A stretch of DNA of 64,000 bases, from the NCBI RefSeq assembly GCF_003852515.1, contig NZ_QAJK01000058.1, positions 1-64,000 on the forward strand. Reading direction: 5' to 3'. Positions within the stretch are counted from its first letter, which is position 1, and each line of letters starts with the position of its first letter. This document shows positions 17,047-25,797 of the stretch, in pieces. Under the pieces are notes generated by a model. That model did no database searches. It had not been told where the DNA came from and saw only the letters and a list, made by a program, of their open reading frames with translations. Source of the stretch: Variovorax sp. KBW07. GTDB taxonomy: Bacteria > Pseudomonadota > Gammaproteobacteria > Burkholderiales > Burkholderiaceae_C. The position numbers and the translations under genes were made by a program.

Positions 17047-17819
17047 TGCTGCTCGACTGGGCGCTGCTCGGCGGCGCCGCGGCACTGGCCGGTGCGCTCA
17101 ACGCGGTGGCGGGCGGTGGCAGTTTTCTCACGCTGCCGGCACTGGCGATGGTCGGCGTGCCGCTGGTGTCGGCCAACGCCACCGGCACGGCCGCGCTGCT
17201 GCCGGGCTACCTGGCCGGCGCCTGGGCGTTGCGCAAGGAACTGTCGGGCCCGATGTCTCCATCTCTCATGCGGCTGGGCGTGCTGTCGGTGCTCGGCGGC
17301 GCGGCCGGAGCGGCGCTGCTGCTGTCGACCTCGAACCATGCCTTTGCCCGCATCGTGCCGTGGCTGCTGCTGGCCGCGACGCTGCTCTTCGCGATCGGTC
17401 CCGGCCTGGTGCGCCGCAGGCTCGCCACCGCAGGCAACAGCAACAGCAACGGCAAACCGCGCGGCCGATGGGTCGCCGACCTGGGCATCGTCGCGGTCGC
17501 CGTCTATGGCGGCTACTTCAACGGTGGCCTGGGCATCCTGCTGCTCGCCGTGCTCGGCGCGCTGGGCCACACCGACATGGGTCGCATGAACGGCATCAAG
17601 AACTTCGTCTCCGCGATCCTCACGCTGATCGCCGTGGGCATCTACGCGGCCAGCGGCGCGATCGTCTGGACGCACGCGCTGTGGATGGCGCTCTTTGCCA
17701 CGCTGGGTGGCTATGCCGGCGGCATGGCGGCGCGGCGGCTGAAGCCCGACGTGGTGCGCGGCTTCGTCGTGCTGACGGGGCTGGCGATGACCGCGGCCTT
17801 TCTCGTCAAGGCGTACTGA
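17046..17819 (+). CDS. TSUP (TauE/SafE) family membrane permease
   Basis: The 257-residue protein has seven to eight hydrophobic helices and the TSUP hallmark GALNAVAGGGSFLTLPAL near the N-terminus, repeated in weaker form as YFNGGLGILLLAVLG in the second half. TSUP proteins move sulfonates, sulfite or organic anions. It is coupled to the MFS gene by a one-base overlap, so both may serve the same pathway, one for uptake and the other for export of a product. The alternative start GTG at 17043 is one codon upstream. Confidence 0.85.
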   Translation: MLLDWALLGGAAALAGALNAVAGGGSFLTLPALAMVGVPLVSANATGTAALLPGYLAGAWALRKELSGPMSPSLMRLGVLSVLGGAAGAALLLSTSNHAFARIVPWLLLAATLLFAIGPGLVRRRLATAGNSNSNGKPRGRWVADLGIVAVAVYGGYFNGGLGILLLAVLGALGHTDMGRMNGIKNFVSAILTLIAVGIYAASGAIVWTHALWMALFATLGGYAGGMAARRLKPDVVRGFVVLTGLAMTAAFLVKAY

Positions 17820-17874
17820 ACGGGCTTTCGCTTTCTCTTCTTTCTTCCGTCATTTCAATCACTGGGTCGAAAAC

Positions 17875-19350
17875 ATGAAAACAACCAAGAGAGACTTCAC
17901 CCGCTTCGTGGGCGCCCTGATGGTCGCCGCCACCGGTGCCCCGGCGCTCGTCGGCGCGGCGTCGGTTTCAGCCCGCACGGCCCGCTCGCCAGCATCGCCC
18001 GCAGCGCCCCGCATCCGCCGCGGCAGCTACCTGGTGCGCAACGGCGCGGTCATCACCGTGGACCGCGCGAAGGGCGTGCTGCCGCGCGCCGATGTGCTGG
18101 TTCGCGATGGCGTGATCGAGAAGATCGGGCGGGGCCTCCGCGCACCGGCCGGCACGGAGATCATCGATGCGACCGACATGATCGTCATGCCGGGCTTCGT
18201 CAATTCCCACTATCACATGTGGAGCGCCATCGGCCGCAGCTTCACCGCAAGCGAGGGCGGCTTTTCGTACTACCCCGCCAAGAACGCGACCTCGACCCTG
18301 TACACGCCCGACGACTTCTACAACAGCGTGCTGCTGGGCTGCGCCGAGCTGGCCAACGGCGGCACCACCACCGTGCACAACTGGTCGCACAACACGCGCT
18401 CGCCGGCCCACGCCGATGCCGAGCTGCGTGCGCACCGGCAGTCGCTGCTGCGCGCCCGCTATGCCTACGGCCACGTCGACAAGATGCCCGCCGACGAAAT
18501 CAACCGCTACGACGACCTGGCGCGCGTGCGGCGCGAATGGTTCGGCGAGCGCTCGCCTTTCGACGGGCTGGTGCACCTGGGGCTGAACCTGCGCGGCCCG
18601 CAGCAGAGCACCGATGCCGTGTTCCACGAAGAGATGAAGTTCGCCAAGGCCAGCGGGCTGCCCATGGCCATCCACGCACCGCAGGAGGCGCCCAACAACG
18701 TCGATGCCGTCGACTACGAGCGGCGCGGCTACCTGGGCCCCGATTTCATGATCGCCCACTACGTGCCCGCCAGCACGGCCGACCTGGCGGCCATGGCGCG
18801 CACGAAAACGCCGCTGACCTTTGCCACGCACTCCGAGCTGCGGCTCAGCGGCACCGGCGATGCGCGCGCCGCGCTCCTCGCGATGCGCAACGCGGGCCTG
18901 GCCATTTCGCTGTCGAGCGATGCGACCTCCATCGCGCCGCCGGACATGTTCGAGGCGATGCGCTTCACCTGGAACCTGGGCGTGCCGTGGGCCGGCACGC
19001 CGAGCGAACGGTCGAAGGCCGTCGGCGTGCCCGAGGTGATCGAGATGGCGACCCTCAACGGCGCCATCGCCATGGGGCTGGGCGACGTCACCGGCTCCAT
19101 CACCGAAGGCAAGCGCGCCGACATCATCCTGGTGCGCACGCAGGACCTGAACATGGGACCGATAGGCAACGTGGAAACGGCGATCGTGCAGAGCGGCAGT
19201 GCCGCCAACGTCGACACCGTGATGGTCGATGGCCGCATCGTGAAGCGCAACGGGCGGCTGCTGGCCTACGACACGCAGGGCATCATGCGCCGCGCGCGGC
19301 AATCGGCGGACCGCATTCGCGCCGCGGCGGGCGCGACCTTGAAGCTCTGA
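17875..19350 (+). CDS. Exported metal-dependent amidohydrolase (deaminase/chlorohydrolase type)
   Basis: The 491-residue product has an N-terminal export signal (about residues 1-35) that begins KTTKRDFTRF, a lysine-arginine variant of a twin-arginine motif. The catalytic domain shows HYH in FVNSHYHMWSAIG, the His-x-x-Glu deaminase motif in AIHAPQE, a further His in MIAHYVP and the Asp in LSSDATS, so the full mononuclear metal site is present. Family members deaminate or dechlorinate nitrogen heterocycles. It closes the cluster and would act first, outside the cytoplasm. The substrate is not identifiable. Confidence 0.83.
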   Translation: MKTTKRDFTRFVGALMVAATGAPALVGAASVSARTARSPASPAAPRIRRGSYLVRNGAVITVDRAKGVLPRADVLVRDGVIEKIGRGLRAPAGTEIIDATDMIVMPGFVNSHYHMWSAIGRSFTASEGGFSYYPAKNATSTLYTPDDFYNSVLLGCAELANGGTTTVHNWSHNTRSPAHADAELRAHRQSLLRARYAYGHVDKMPADEINRYDDLARVRREWFGERSPFDGLVHLGLNLRGPQQSTDAVFHEEMKFAKASGLPMAIHAPQEAPNNVDAVDYERRGYLGPDFMIAHYVPASTADLAAMARTKTPLTFATHSELRLSGTGDARAALLAMRNAGLAISLSSDATSIAPPDMFEAMRFTWNLGVPWAGTPSERSKAVGVPEVIEMATLNGAIAMGLGDVTGSITEGKRADIILVRTQDLNMGPIGNVETAIVQSGSAANVDTVMVDGRIVKRNGRLLAYDTQGIMRRARQSADRIRAAAGATLKL

Positions 19351-19444
19351 AGTCCCGAGGCCCCGCAGTCCCGCAGTCCGAAGGGCTTTCCCCGAAGCAC
19401 CTACGGAACATGCGGCACGCGCGGGTGGCCGATAATCCGCGCCG

Positions 19445-19846
19445 ATGCGCTCCCTTCGCCACGCCCCGCACCAACGGCCCGCCACCCGCGCGGGCATGCG
19501 GCGTCCGGGCACGGACCTGGTCCGCTGGGTGCTGCTGTGGTTCACGCTGTCGATCGGCGCGGCCGTGGCTTCGCCGGTGGTGCATCCGCAGGCCATGGAA
19601 TTGGTCTGCTCGAGCATCGGCTCGGTCAAGGTCATCGTGCACACCGACGATGGTGCGCAAGAGCTGGGCGCGGGCCACATGGACTGCCCGCTGTGCGTGC
19701 TGTCCGGCGCGCCGCCCGCCGCACCGGTGGTGTCGCTTCCCGTGTTCATGCCGCCGGCCCATGCGCCGCGGCCGCTTCAGTCGGTGCACATCGCCGCGAT
19801 GGCCACTGCGCCGATGCCGGCGCGCGGGCCTCCTGCTTTCTCCTGA
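19445..19846 (+). CDS. DUF2946 family protein
   Basis: The 133-residue protein has one hydrophobic segment (WVLLWFTLSIGAAVASPVV) and the conserved CPLC motif in GHMDCPLCVLSG, hallmarks of DUF2946. Such genes recur beside copper delivery genes and the CPLC pair could bind metal; this is association, not proof. A start at the internal Met 18 codons later would give a shorter N-terminus before the signal/anchor. It precedes sco and PCuAC. Confidence 0.75.
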   Translation: MRSLRHAPHQRPATRAGMRRPGTDLVRWVLLWFTLSIGAAVASPVVHPQAMELVCSSIGSVKVIVHTDDGAQELGAGHMDCPLCVLSGAPPAAPVVSLPVFMPPAHAPRPLQSVHIAAMATAPMPARGPPAFS

Positions 19847-19953
19847 CTCCTTTTCAGTTCTTCATCAGCGCGTGATGCCGCCGCTCGGGCGGATGCCGCA
19901 TCGCACGTTCCTGCAATGAGTCGGCGCCCCCGTGGGCGCTGGAGAGAGCTTTC

Positions 19954-20619
19954 ATGAACAAGACCCTTCCGTCGCACGCAACGCGCGCGGCATCTCCCAT
20001 TCCCGGCGCGCCTTCATCACGCCGCCGCGCGCTGCTGCTGGCCGGCGGCGGGCTGGCCGCGCTGTCGCTTGCCTCCCTTGCCGGCTGCGACAAGGTGCTG
20101 CCCGCCAGCTTCAACGGCGTCGACATCACCGGCGCCAAGTACGCGCAGGACTTTCGCCTGACCGATCCCGATGGCCGCGAGCGCACGCTGGCCGACTTCA
20201 AGGGCAAGGCCGTGATGATGTTCTTCGGCTTCACGCAGTGCCCCGACGTGTGCCCCACCGCGCTGGTGCGCGCCGCGGAAATCCGCCGCATGCTGGGCAC
20301 CGATGGCCAGCGCTTGCAGGTGATCTTCGTGACCGTCGATCCCGAGCGCGATACACCCGTGGTGCTCAAGGCCTACACGCAGGCCTTCGATGCGAGCTTC
20401 ATCGGGCTGTATGGCGACCTGCAGAAAACCGCCGAGACCGCCAAGGACTTCAAGGTCTTCTACAAGAAGGTGCCCACAGGCTCGTCGTACACCATGGACC
20501 ACTCGGCCTTCAGCTACGTGTTCGACCCCGAGGGAAAGATACGGCTGGTGCTGCGCCACGAGCAAGGCGCGGAAGAATGCGCGCAAGACCTGCGGCAGAT
20601 CTTGAAGACATCCGCCTGA
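19954..20619 (+). CDS. SCO1/SenC family copper chaperone lipoprotein
   Basis: The 221-residue protein has a lipobox LAGC (Cys45) after an Arg-rich start, then a thioredoxin-like domain with the copper site C96-P-D-V-C100-P and the third ligand H183 in YTMDHSAF. Sco proteins deliver copper to the CuA centre of cytochrome oxidase or act as thiol reductants. Being followed by a PCuAC gene makes the CuA assembly role likely. Confidence 0.92.
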   Translation: MNKTLPSHATRAASPIPGAPSSRRRALLLAGGGLAALSLASLAGCDKVLPASFNGVDITGAKYAQDFRLTDPDGRERTLADFKGKAVMMFFGFTQCPDVCPTALVRAAEIRRMLGTDGQRLQVIFVTVDPERDTPVVLKAYTQAFDASFIGLYGDLQKTAETAKDFKVFYKKVPTGSSYTMDHSAFSYVFDPEGKIRLVLRHEQGAEECAQDLRQILKTSA

Positions 20620-20696
20620 GCTTCCACCCGATCCGTTCATCCCTCCATTCACGCACTCATCGATCACTCATCGATCACTCCAAGGAGATTCTTCTC

Positions 20697-21173
20697 ATGA
20701 CCCCCATCGCACGCATCCTCGCCCTCTCCGCCGCCTCGTTCCTGGTGGCCAGCGCGCACGCCCAAGTCACCGTCAAGGAAGCCTGGGTGCGCGCCACCGT
20801 GCCGCAGCAGAAGGCCACCGGCGCGTTCATGCAACTGAGCGCCGCCAAGGACACGAAGCTGGTGTCGGCCAGCTCACCCGTCACGCCCGTCGTCGAAGTG
20901 CATGAAATGGCGATGCAGGACAACGTGATGCGCATGCGGCAGATTCCGGCGCTCGACGTGCCCGCCGGCAAGACCGTCGAACTCAAGCCCGGTGGCTACC
21001 ACGTGATGCTGCTCGACCTGAAGCAGCAGGTGAAGGAAGGCGACACCGTGCCGCTGACACTGGTGTTCGAAGCCAAGGACGGCAAGCGCGAAACGGTCGA
21101 AGTGAAGGCGCCCGTGCGCGCGCTGAATGCATCGGCGAAGCCGGCCGCGGGGCATGGCGACCACAAGCATTGA
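20697..21173 (+). CDS. Periplasmic copper chaperone PCu(A)C
   Basis: The 158-residue product has a cleavable signal peptide ending about AHA-Q23 and the full PCuAC copper motif H69-x10-M80-x21-H102-x-M104. The C-terminus GHGDHKH adds an extra His cluster seen in some homologues. It would extract Cu(I) and hand it to Sco or directly to the CuA site of oxidase. CAAGGAGATTCTTCTC precedes the ATG, a strong ribosome site. It ends the copper set. Confidence 0.92.
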   Translation: MTPIARILALSAASFLVASAHAQVTVKEAWVRATVPQQKATGAFMQLSAAKDTKLVSASSPVTPVVEVHEMAMQDNVMRMRQIPALDVPAGKTVELKPGGYHVMLLDLKQQVKEGDTVPLTLVFEAKDGKRETVEVKAPVRALNASAKPAAGHGDHKH

Positions 21174-21470
21174 GCCGGCACGCGGCTGACGGCGGGCGGT
21201 AGCGCGATCCCGAAAAAAAATACCACCGAATACCCTGTTTCGGGGATGGCGCACCACCGCCCGGCTCCACAAGAATCATCCGAGGAAAACAACTTTTAAC
21301 AATTCCTACGTGCTTCGGTGATTGCCCTTCGCGGGTCGATATGCCAGCGCGTGCGGGTTGTTCAGAAAAGGTGGCGGCGTTCCTGCGGTGCCCTCGCTTC
21401 AGCGAGGTGGCGCGGCACAGGAACGACGTCGGCAGCAGTGGGCGGGAGGGGCGCAGACAGGGGATCTTCG
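21174..21470. other. 297-bp intergenic region
   Basis: Apart from the hairpin at 21193-21263 and a short stem CCTCGCT/AGCGAGG near 21393-21408, nothing coding is supported. The plus frame stays open from 21318, but its first 51 codons are Arg/Trp-rich and unlike the downstream protein, so they are left out. Confidence 0.5.
21193..21263. terminator. Long imperfect hairpin after the copper genes
   Basis: Arms 21193-21215 and 21238-21263 are imperfect reverse complements (outer CGGGCGGT with ACCGCCCG, inner CCCGAAA with TTTCGGG), with a run of A at the inner edge. It begins 19 bp after the PCuAC stop, fitting a terminator or an extragenic palindrome. Confidence 0.45.
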
Positions 21471-21995
21471 GTGCCGCTTACTTACCTTCTTCAACTGGAG
21501 CACGCTCGCTTGCCGATGCACGTGACGGACGCGCACGATGTCCGGCGCGTCTCGGTCCTGAAAGCCACCAGCCTCATCGAGGCGTCCATCGACCCGGCGT
21601 TCGATCCGGGCGGCAACTACAGGCTGGCGCAGGCCGCGCTGGTGGTCTGCATCACCGACGAGGGGTATGCCGAGATCGCCCGCATGCGAGGCCACGGCGA
21701 CGAAACACCGTCGAAGCCACCGAAGCCCGCGAAGAAGAAAAGCCTCGAGCCCATGGCCTACCTGCACCGCATCGAACACTCGCCGTTTCCGCTGCGCGTG
21801 GAAGAGCCCGAAGAAATCAACTGCATCGAGGCGCTGAAGCAGGCCGGCTTTGTCGATGCATCGATCAGCCCCGCGCTGAACTGGAAAGACGGCAGCGCCC
21901 CGCGCGAGCTGGCCATCGTGCGGCGCATCACGCCGTTCGGGCGGGCGGCGCTGGTGCGGGGCAAGTGGCCACCACCGGCGGCCGCCACGCGATGA
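21471..21995 (+). CDS. Unknown protein with two internal repeats
   Basis: The 174-residue product consists of two related halves. The first contains LTYLLQLEHARLPMHV, then VLKATSLIEASIDPAFD; the second contains MAYLHRIEHSPFPLRV, then ALKQAGFVDASISPALN. A Lys/Pro-rich linker (SKPPKPAKKKS) joins them. I do not recognise the family. The start is a GTG at 21471, with GGGGA about ten bases upstream. The last 68 bp overlap the convergent MerR-ATPase gene, so the two transcripts are antisense at their ends. Confidence 0.6.
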   Translation: MPLTYLLQLEHARLPMHVTDAHDVRRVSVLKATSLIEASIDPAFDPGGNYRLAQAALVVCITDEGYAEIARMRGHGDETPSKPPKPAKKKSLEPMAYLHRIEHSPFPLRVEEPEEINCIEALKQAGFVDASISPALNWKDGSAPRELAIVRRITPFGRAALVRGKWPPPAAATR

Positions 21996-23004
21996 CCCCT
22001 GCGGTTCGGGCCCGCACCTCGGGCGACGCGAGACAGGTGGCCACAGCCTCGTAGCCCGGCGCGCCGGGGTACGGCGCAACCTGCGTCGGCGGACTGTGGT
22101 TCGCGGGACAAAGAACGATGGCTTCGTCCGCGCCGACGGCCGCCAGGTCGAGGATGGCGCAGGAACGCGTGAGCATGAAGATCGGGCGCGCGCCCGGTCC
22201 ACGGCCACGCAGCCACGCCATCAACGCCTCCTGCGTGGCCTGCGCCAGGCCCTGTTCGATCATGTCCACGACAAAGGCCGCTGGGCCTTCCGCTTCCAGC
22301 GCGGCAAGCAACGCGACCAGGGCATCCGATGGCACGGCACCGTCTTCGACAAGCCAGGCCATGGCCTCATCGACCCGCGCTCTCAACAACGGATCGTTGT
22401 CCAGCTTCGACCGCGCGGCGGCACCGCCATCTTCCAGCCTTTCGAGCCCCAGCCACGCGGCATGGGGCAGCGCTTCGGCAAGGCGTTGCGCCAGCCGCGT
22501 CTTGCCACTGCCGAGCGGGCCGACGATGTAGTTCAGGGACCGCATGCCACGCCACTCGAAGCGCTCGCCACCCCAAGGCCACGGCAGATCGAATGCGGCA
22601 CTGACCGTTGAAGAAACGGGCGCCAGCAAACCGGCCAACTCCGTGAGCGTCGGCGTGCGGCCTTGCGCCACATCGCTTCGCAGGTCGCGAACTTTTTGGG
22701 CGGTGTGCGCGAGCTGGCGAAGCTGCGCTTCAAGTGCTTTCTGATGCACCGCCAGCGTTTGCTCCAGGCCTTGGGCATCGCCCTTCAACACGCGCCCCAC
22801 TTGCGCAAGGCTGAAGCCCAAGGCGCGCAGGCCGACGATTTCCGAGGCACGCGCCATCTCGTCGGGACCATAGGCGCGCCACCCGGCCGATGTTCGAACG
22901 GGCTCCAGCAAACCACGCTGTTCGTAGAGCCGCAACGCCTTGGCCGACACGCCGAGTCGGCGCGCCGCTTCGGACGGATTCAGGTACGGGGCTGAAGATC
23001 GCAT
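21928..23004 (-). CDS. MerR-type regulator fused to a P-loop ATPase-like domain
   Basis: The 358-residue protein has an N-terminal MerR winged helix (LNPSEAARRLGVSAKALRLYEQRGLL, residues 8-33), a coiled-coil dimer helix (about 75-110) and, in place of a small effector domain, a C-terminal region with a Walker A motif G162-PLGSGKT169 and possible Walker B segment AAFVVDMIEQG. It may sense ATP or a phosphorylated ligand. It overlaps the convergent gene at its 3' end by 68 bp. Targets are unknown; the 260-bp region upstream lies between it and the ligase gene's stop. Confidence 0.8.
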   Translation of the reverse strand: MRSSAPYLNPSEAARRLGVSAKALRLYEQRGLLEPVRTSAGWRAYGPDEMARASEIVGLRALGFSLAQVGRVLKGDAQGLEQTLAVHQKALEAQLRQLAHTAQKVRDLRSDVAQGRTPTLTELAGLLAPVSSTVSAAFDLPWPWGGERFEWRGMRSLNYIVGPLGSGKTRLAQRLAEALPHAAWLGLERLEDGGAAARSKLDNDPLLRARVDEAMAWLVEDGAVPSDALVALLAALEAEGPAAFVVDMIEQGLAQATQEALMAWLRGRGPGARPIFMLTRSCAILDLAAVGADEAIVLCPANHSPPTQVAPYPGAPGYEAVATCLASPEVRARTAGVIAWRPPVVATCPAPAPPARTA

Positions 23005-23264
23005 GGATGATTCCTTTGGTTCGATCTTCCATTTTTAGAGGGTGCCCCTGGGGCCGGGTCAAGCGCCGGGCCGCAACAAAAATCCGCCCATCCCCTATCA
23101 CGCTTTTCTGAATACCTTCGCGCCCGGCAACCCTCTTTTTTCCCCAGCCGAAGGCGCTGCTTATTCAACAGGCAACGTGGTGGGAAGCCCCGTCAATCCT
23201 CGCTTCGCCGCCTCGCCTCCCCCGACAACCCACAGAGTTGTCCACAGAAAAATCGAACAAGTCA

Positions 23265-24905
23265 TCAAACTGACTTTGCCGCGACATATCCCTTGAACAT
23301 TTCGCGCAGCCTGGTCTTGAGCAGCTTGCCGGTGGCTGTATGCGGCAGGCTGTCGACGAAGGCCACGTCGTCCGGCAGCCACCACTTTGCAACGCGCGTC
23401 GAAAGGAAAGTGAGCAGTTCCTCGCCCGTGACCTCCGCACCCGCGCGCTTCACCACGATGAGCAGTGGGCGCTCTTGCCACTTCGGGTGCGCGATGCCGA
23501 TGACGGCCGCCTCGGCCACGGCCGGATGCCCGCTCACCGCGTTCTCCAGGTCGATGGAAGAAATCCATTCGCCGCCCGACTTGATAACGTCTTTTGCGCG
23601 GTCGACCAGTTGCACATAACCGTCTTCGTCGATGTTGGCCACGTCGCCCGTCGGAAAGAAACCTTCGGCGTCGAGCACCGAGCCGCCTTCGCCCTTGAAG
23701 TAACCGCTCGCAATCCACGGACCGCGCACGTGCAGGTGGCCGAAGGCCTTGCCGTCGTGCGGCAGGCGCTGGCCATCTTCGCCGACGACCTTCAGCTCCA
23801 CGCCCCACACGCCGCGGCCCTGCCGCATCTTCACGCGCATCTGCTCTTCCTTGGGCATCGACAGGTGCTTGGGCAGCAGGTTGCCGATCACGCCGATGGG
23901 GCTGGTCTCGGTCATGCCCCAGCCCTGCACGAAGTCGGCGCCGAAGTCGCGCTCGAAGCGTTCGATCATGGCGCGCGGCGTGGCGGCACCGCCCACGCCG
24001 ATGCGCTTCAGGCCCAGGGCACGCGTGTCGATTTCGGGGTGCGCGTCGAAGTACTGGAAAAGCATCAGCCAGATGGTGGGCACGGCCTGCGAGAAGCCGA
24101 CCTTTTCGTCGCGCATCAACTCGTACAGGCTCTGGCCGTCCATGTGCGGGCCGGGCATGACCAGCTTCATGCCGGTCATGGCCGCCGCGTAAGGCATGCC
24201 CCAGGCATTGGCATGGAACATCGGCACGGCGAGCAGCAGCGTCATCTGCGAATTCACGCCGAAGGTGTCAGGCGCGCATTCCATCAGCGAATGCAGCACC
24301 GTGGAGCGGTGCGAATACAGCACGCCCTTCGGGTTGCCGGTGGTGCCGGATGTGTAGCAAAGCGACGAGGCGGTGCGCTCGTCGAACTCGGGCCAGGTGT
24401 AGTCCTCGCTCTGCGCGCCGATCAGCTCGTCGTAGCACAGCAGGTTGGGCACGTCGATGGCGGGCATGTGCGCGCGGTCGGTCATGGCAATGAAGGCACG
24501 CACCGACTTCAGGCCGGGCGCCAGCTTCTCGACCAGCGGCGCGAAGTTGGCGTCGAAGAACAGCACCTTGTCTTCGGCGTGGTTGACGATGTAGTCGATC
24601 TGCTCGGGAAAGAGCCGCGGGTTCACCGTGTGCAGCACCGCGCCCGCGCCCGACACGCCGAAGTACAGCGCCAGGTGGCGGTAGGTGTTCCATGCCAGCG
24701 TGCCGACGCGGTCGCCGGACTCGATGCCCAGCGCCTTCATTGCATTCGCCACCTGCTTCGAACGGCGCTGCAGTTCCGCGTAGTTGGTGCGATGCACCGG
24801 CCCCTCCACGGTGCGCCCGACGATCTCCGCGTGCGGATGGAAAGTGGCTGCGTGGTCGATCAGCGACGAGATCAGCAGCGGGCGGTCTTGCATCAGTCCG
24901 AGCAT
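23265..24905 (-). CDS. Acyl-CoA ligase (AMP-forming), medium/long-chain fatty-acid type
   Basis: The 546-residue ANL-superfamily enzyme shows the P-loop-like AMP motif [18 protein letters not shown], the [11 protein letters not shown] motif, [11 protein letters not shown] and the C-terminal catalytic Lys segment TGKLLKTRL. It activates a carboxylic acid to acyl-CoA through an acyl-adenylate. The start at 24905 ([11 protein letters not shown]) has AGGAGA upstream. Length and motifs resemble the enzymes annotated as long-chain fatty acid-CoA ligase in this order. It stands alone; the nitroreductase is divergent. Confidence 0.88.
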   Translation of the reverse strand: MLGLMQDRPLLISSLIDHAATFHPHAEIVGRTVEGPVHRTNYAELQRRSKQVANAMKALGIESGDRVGTLAWNTYRHLALYFGVSGAGAVLHTVNPRLFPEQIDYIVNHAEDKVLFFDANFAPLVEKLAPGLKSVRAFIAMTDRAHMPAIDVPNLLCYDELIGAQSEDYTWPEFDERTASSLCYTSGTTGNPKGVLYSHRSTVLHSLMECAPDTFGVNSQMTLLLAVPMFHANAWGMPYAAAMTGMKLVMPGPHMDGQSLYELMRDEKVGFSQAVPTIWLMLFQYFDAHPEIDTRALGLKRIGVGGAATPRAMIERFERDFGADFVQGWGMTETSPIGVIGNLLPKHLSMPKEEQMRVKMRQGRGVWGVELKVVGEDGQRLPHDGKAFGHLHVRGPWIASGYFKGEGGSVLDAEGFFPTGDVANIDEDGYVQLVDRAKDVIKSGGEWISSIDLENAVSGHPAVAEAAVIGIAHPKWQERPLLIVVKRAGAEVTGEELLTFLSTRVAKWWLPDDVAFVDSLPHTATGKLLKTRLREMFKGYVAAKSV

Positions 24906-25070
24906 GTGTGTGTCTCCTGGGCGTGGGAAATCGCAGCAGATGGTAGGCAGGCCGCCTGCCACGCCCCATCGTCGGAACGGACGATTGAGAACACCCGAGG
25001 GTTGCCCCTAACATGGCCCCGCCGTGCCGCGCGAGCCCCTGCGCGGGCACATCACAAGGACTCTTTTTTC

Positions 25071-25742
25071 ATGAACGTTCAGGACGCCGTGGCCACCCGC
25101 CGCTCGGTGCGCGATTTTCTAGACACGCCGGTGAATGGCGACGTCATTCGCCGCGTGCTCGCGCAGGCCTTGCGCGCGCCTTCGGGCGGCAACCTGCAGC
25201 CCTGGCACCTGCACGTGGTGGGCGGAGACAAGCTCGCACAGCTCAAGGCCATCATGCGCACCCGCGTGCAGGAAGCGCCCACCGGCGAAGGCAGCGAATA
25301 CGACATCTACCCGCGCGAACTGGTGGCGCCCTACCGCGACCGCCGCTTCGCAGTCGGCGAAGCGATGTACGCGCGCCTGGGCATTCCGCGTGAAGACAAG
25401 GCGGCACGGCGCGAATGGTTTGCGCGCAACTACCAGTTCTTCGGTGCGCCGCTCGCGCTGTTCTGCAGCGTCGACCGCCGCATGGGCCCACCGCAGTGGT
25501 CCGACCTGGGAATGATGTTGCAGAACGTGATGCTGCTGCTGCGCGCCGAAGGGCTCGACAGCTGCCCGCAGGAGTGCTGGGCCATCTACCCGCGCACCAT
25601 CGGCCAGTTCATTTCGCTGCCACCCGAACGCATGCTGTTCACCGGCATGGCCATCGGCCACGCCGACCGCAGCAGGCCGCTGGATGCGCTGGTGACCGAG
25701 CGCGCGGGGCTGCACGAAGTGGCGGAGTTCACCGGCATCTGA
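25071..25742 (+). CDS. Nitroreductase family flavoprotein
   Basis: The 223-residue product has the FMN-binding nitroreductase signatures RRSVRDFLDTPV at the N-terminus, RAPSGGNLQPWHLHVV and the C-terminal MLFTGMAIGHAD. Such enzymes reduce nitro groups or quinones using NAD(P)H. The ATG at 25071 follows AAGGACTCTTTTTTC. The frame is open for a long way upstream, but only as antisense of the ligase gene. Its neighbours give no substrate clue. Confidence 0.88.
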   Translation: MNVQDAVATRRSVRDFLDTPVNGDVIRRVLAQALRAPSGGNLQPWHLHVVGGDKLAQLKAIMRTRVQEAPTGEGSEYDIYPRELVAPYRDRRFAVGEAMYARLGIPREDKAARREWFARNYQFFGAPLALFCSVDRRMGPPQWSDLGMMLQNVMLLLRAEGLDSCPQECWAIYPRTIGQFISLPPERMLFTGMAIGHADRSRPLDALVTERAGLHEVAEFTGI

Positions 25743-25797
25743 AAGGCCCGGAACGAAACCTGCTTGGCGATGGGAAACCACGAGGCTTGCTCTCACC

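Noticed and set aside
14737-17085. Minus-strand frame of nearly 800 codons opposite the deacetylase and MFS genes
   Set aside because: Composition is dominated by Ala, Arg and His; the plus strand carries strong family motifs and ribosome sites.
23228-23250. DnaA-box-like TTGTCCACA near 23240
   Set aside because: A single near match without a cluster or replication genes is expected by chance.
23340-25070. Upstream extension of the nitroreductase frame
   Set aside because: It is antisense to the acyl-CoA ligase; the true start at 25071 has a ribosome site and matches the family N-terminus.
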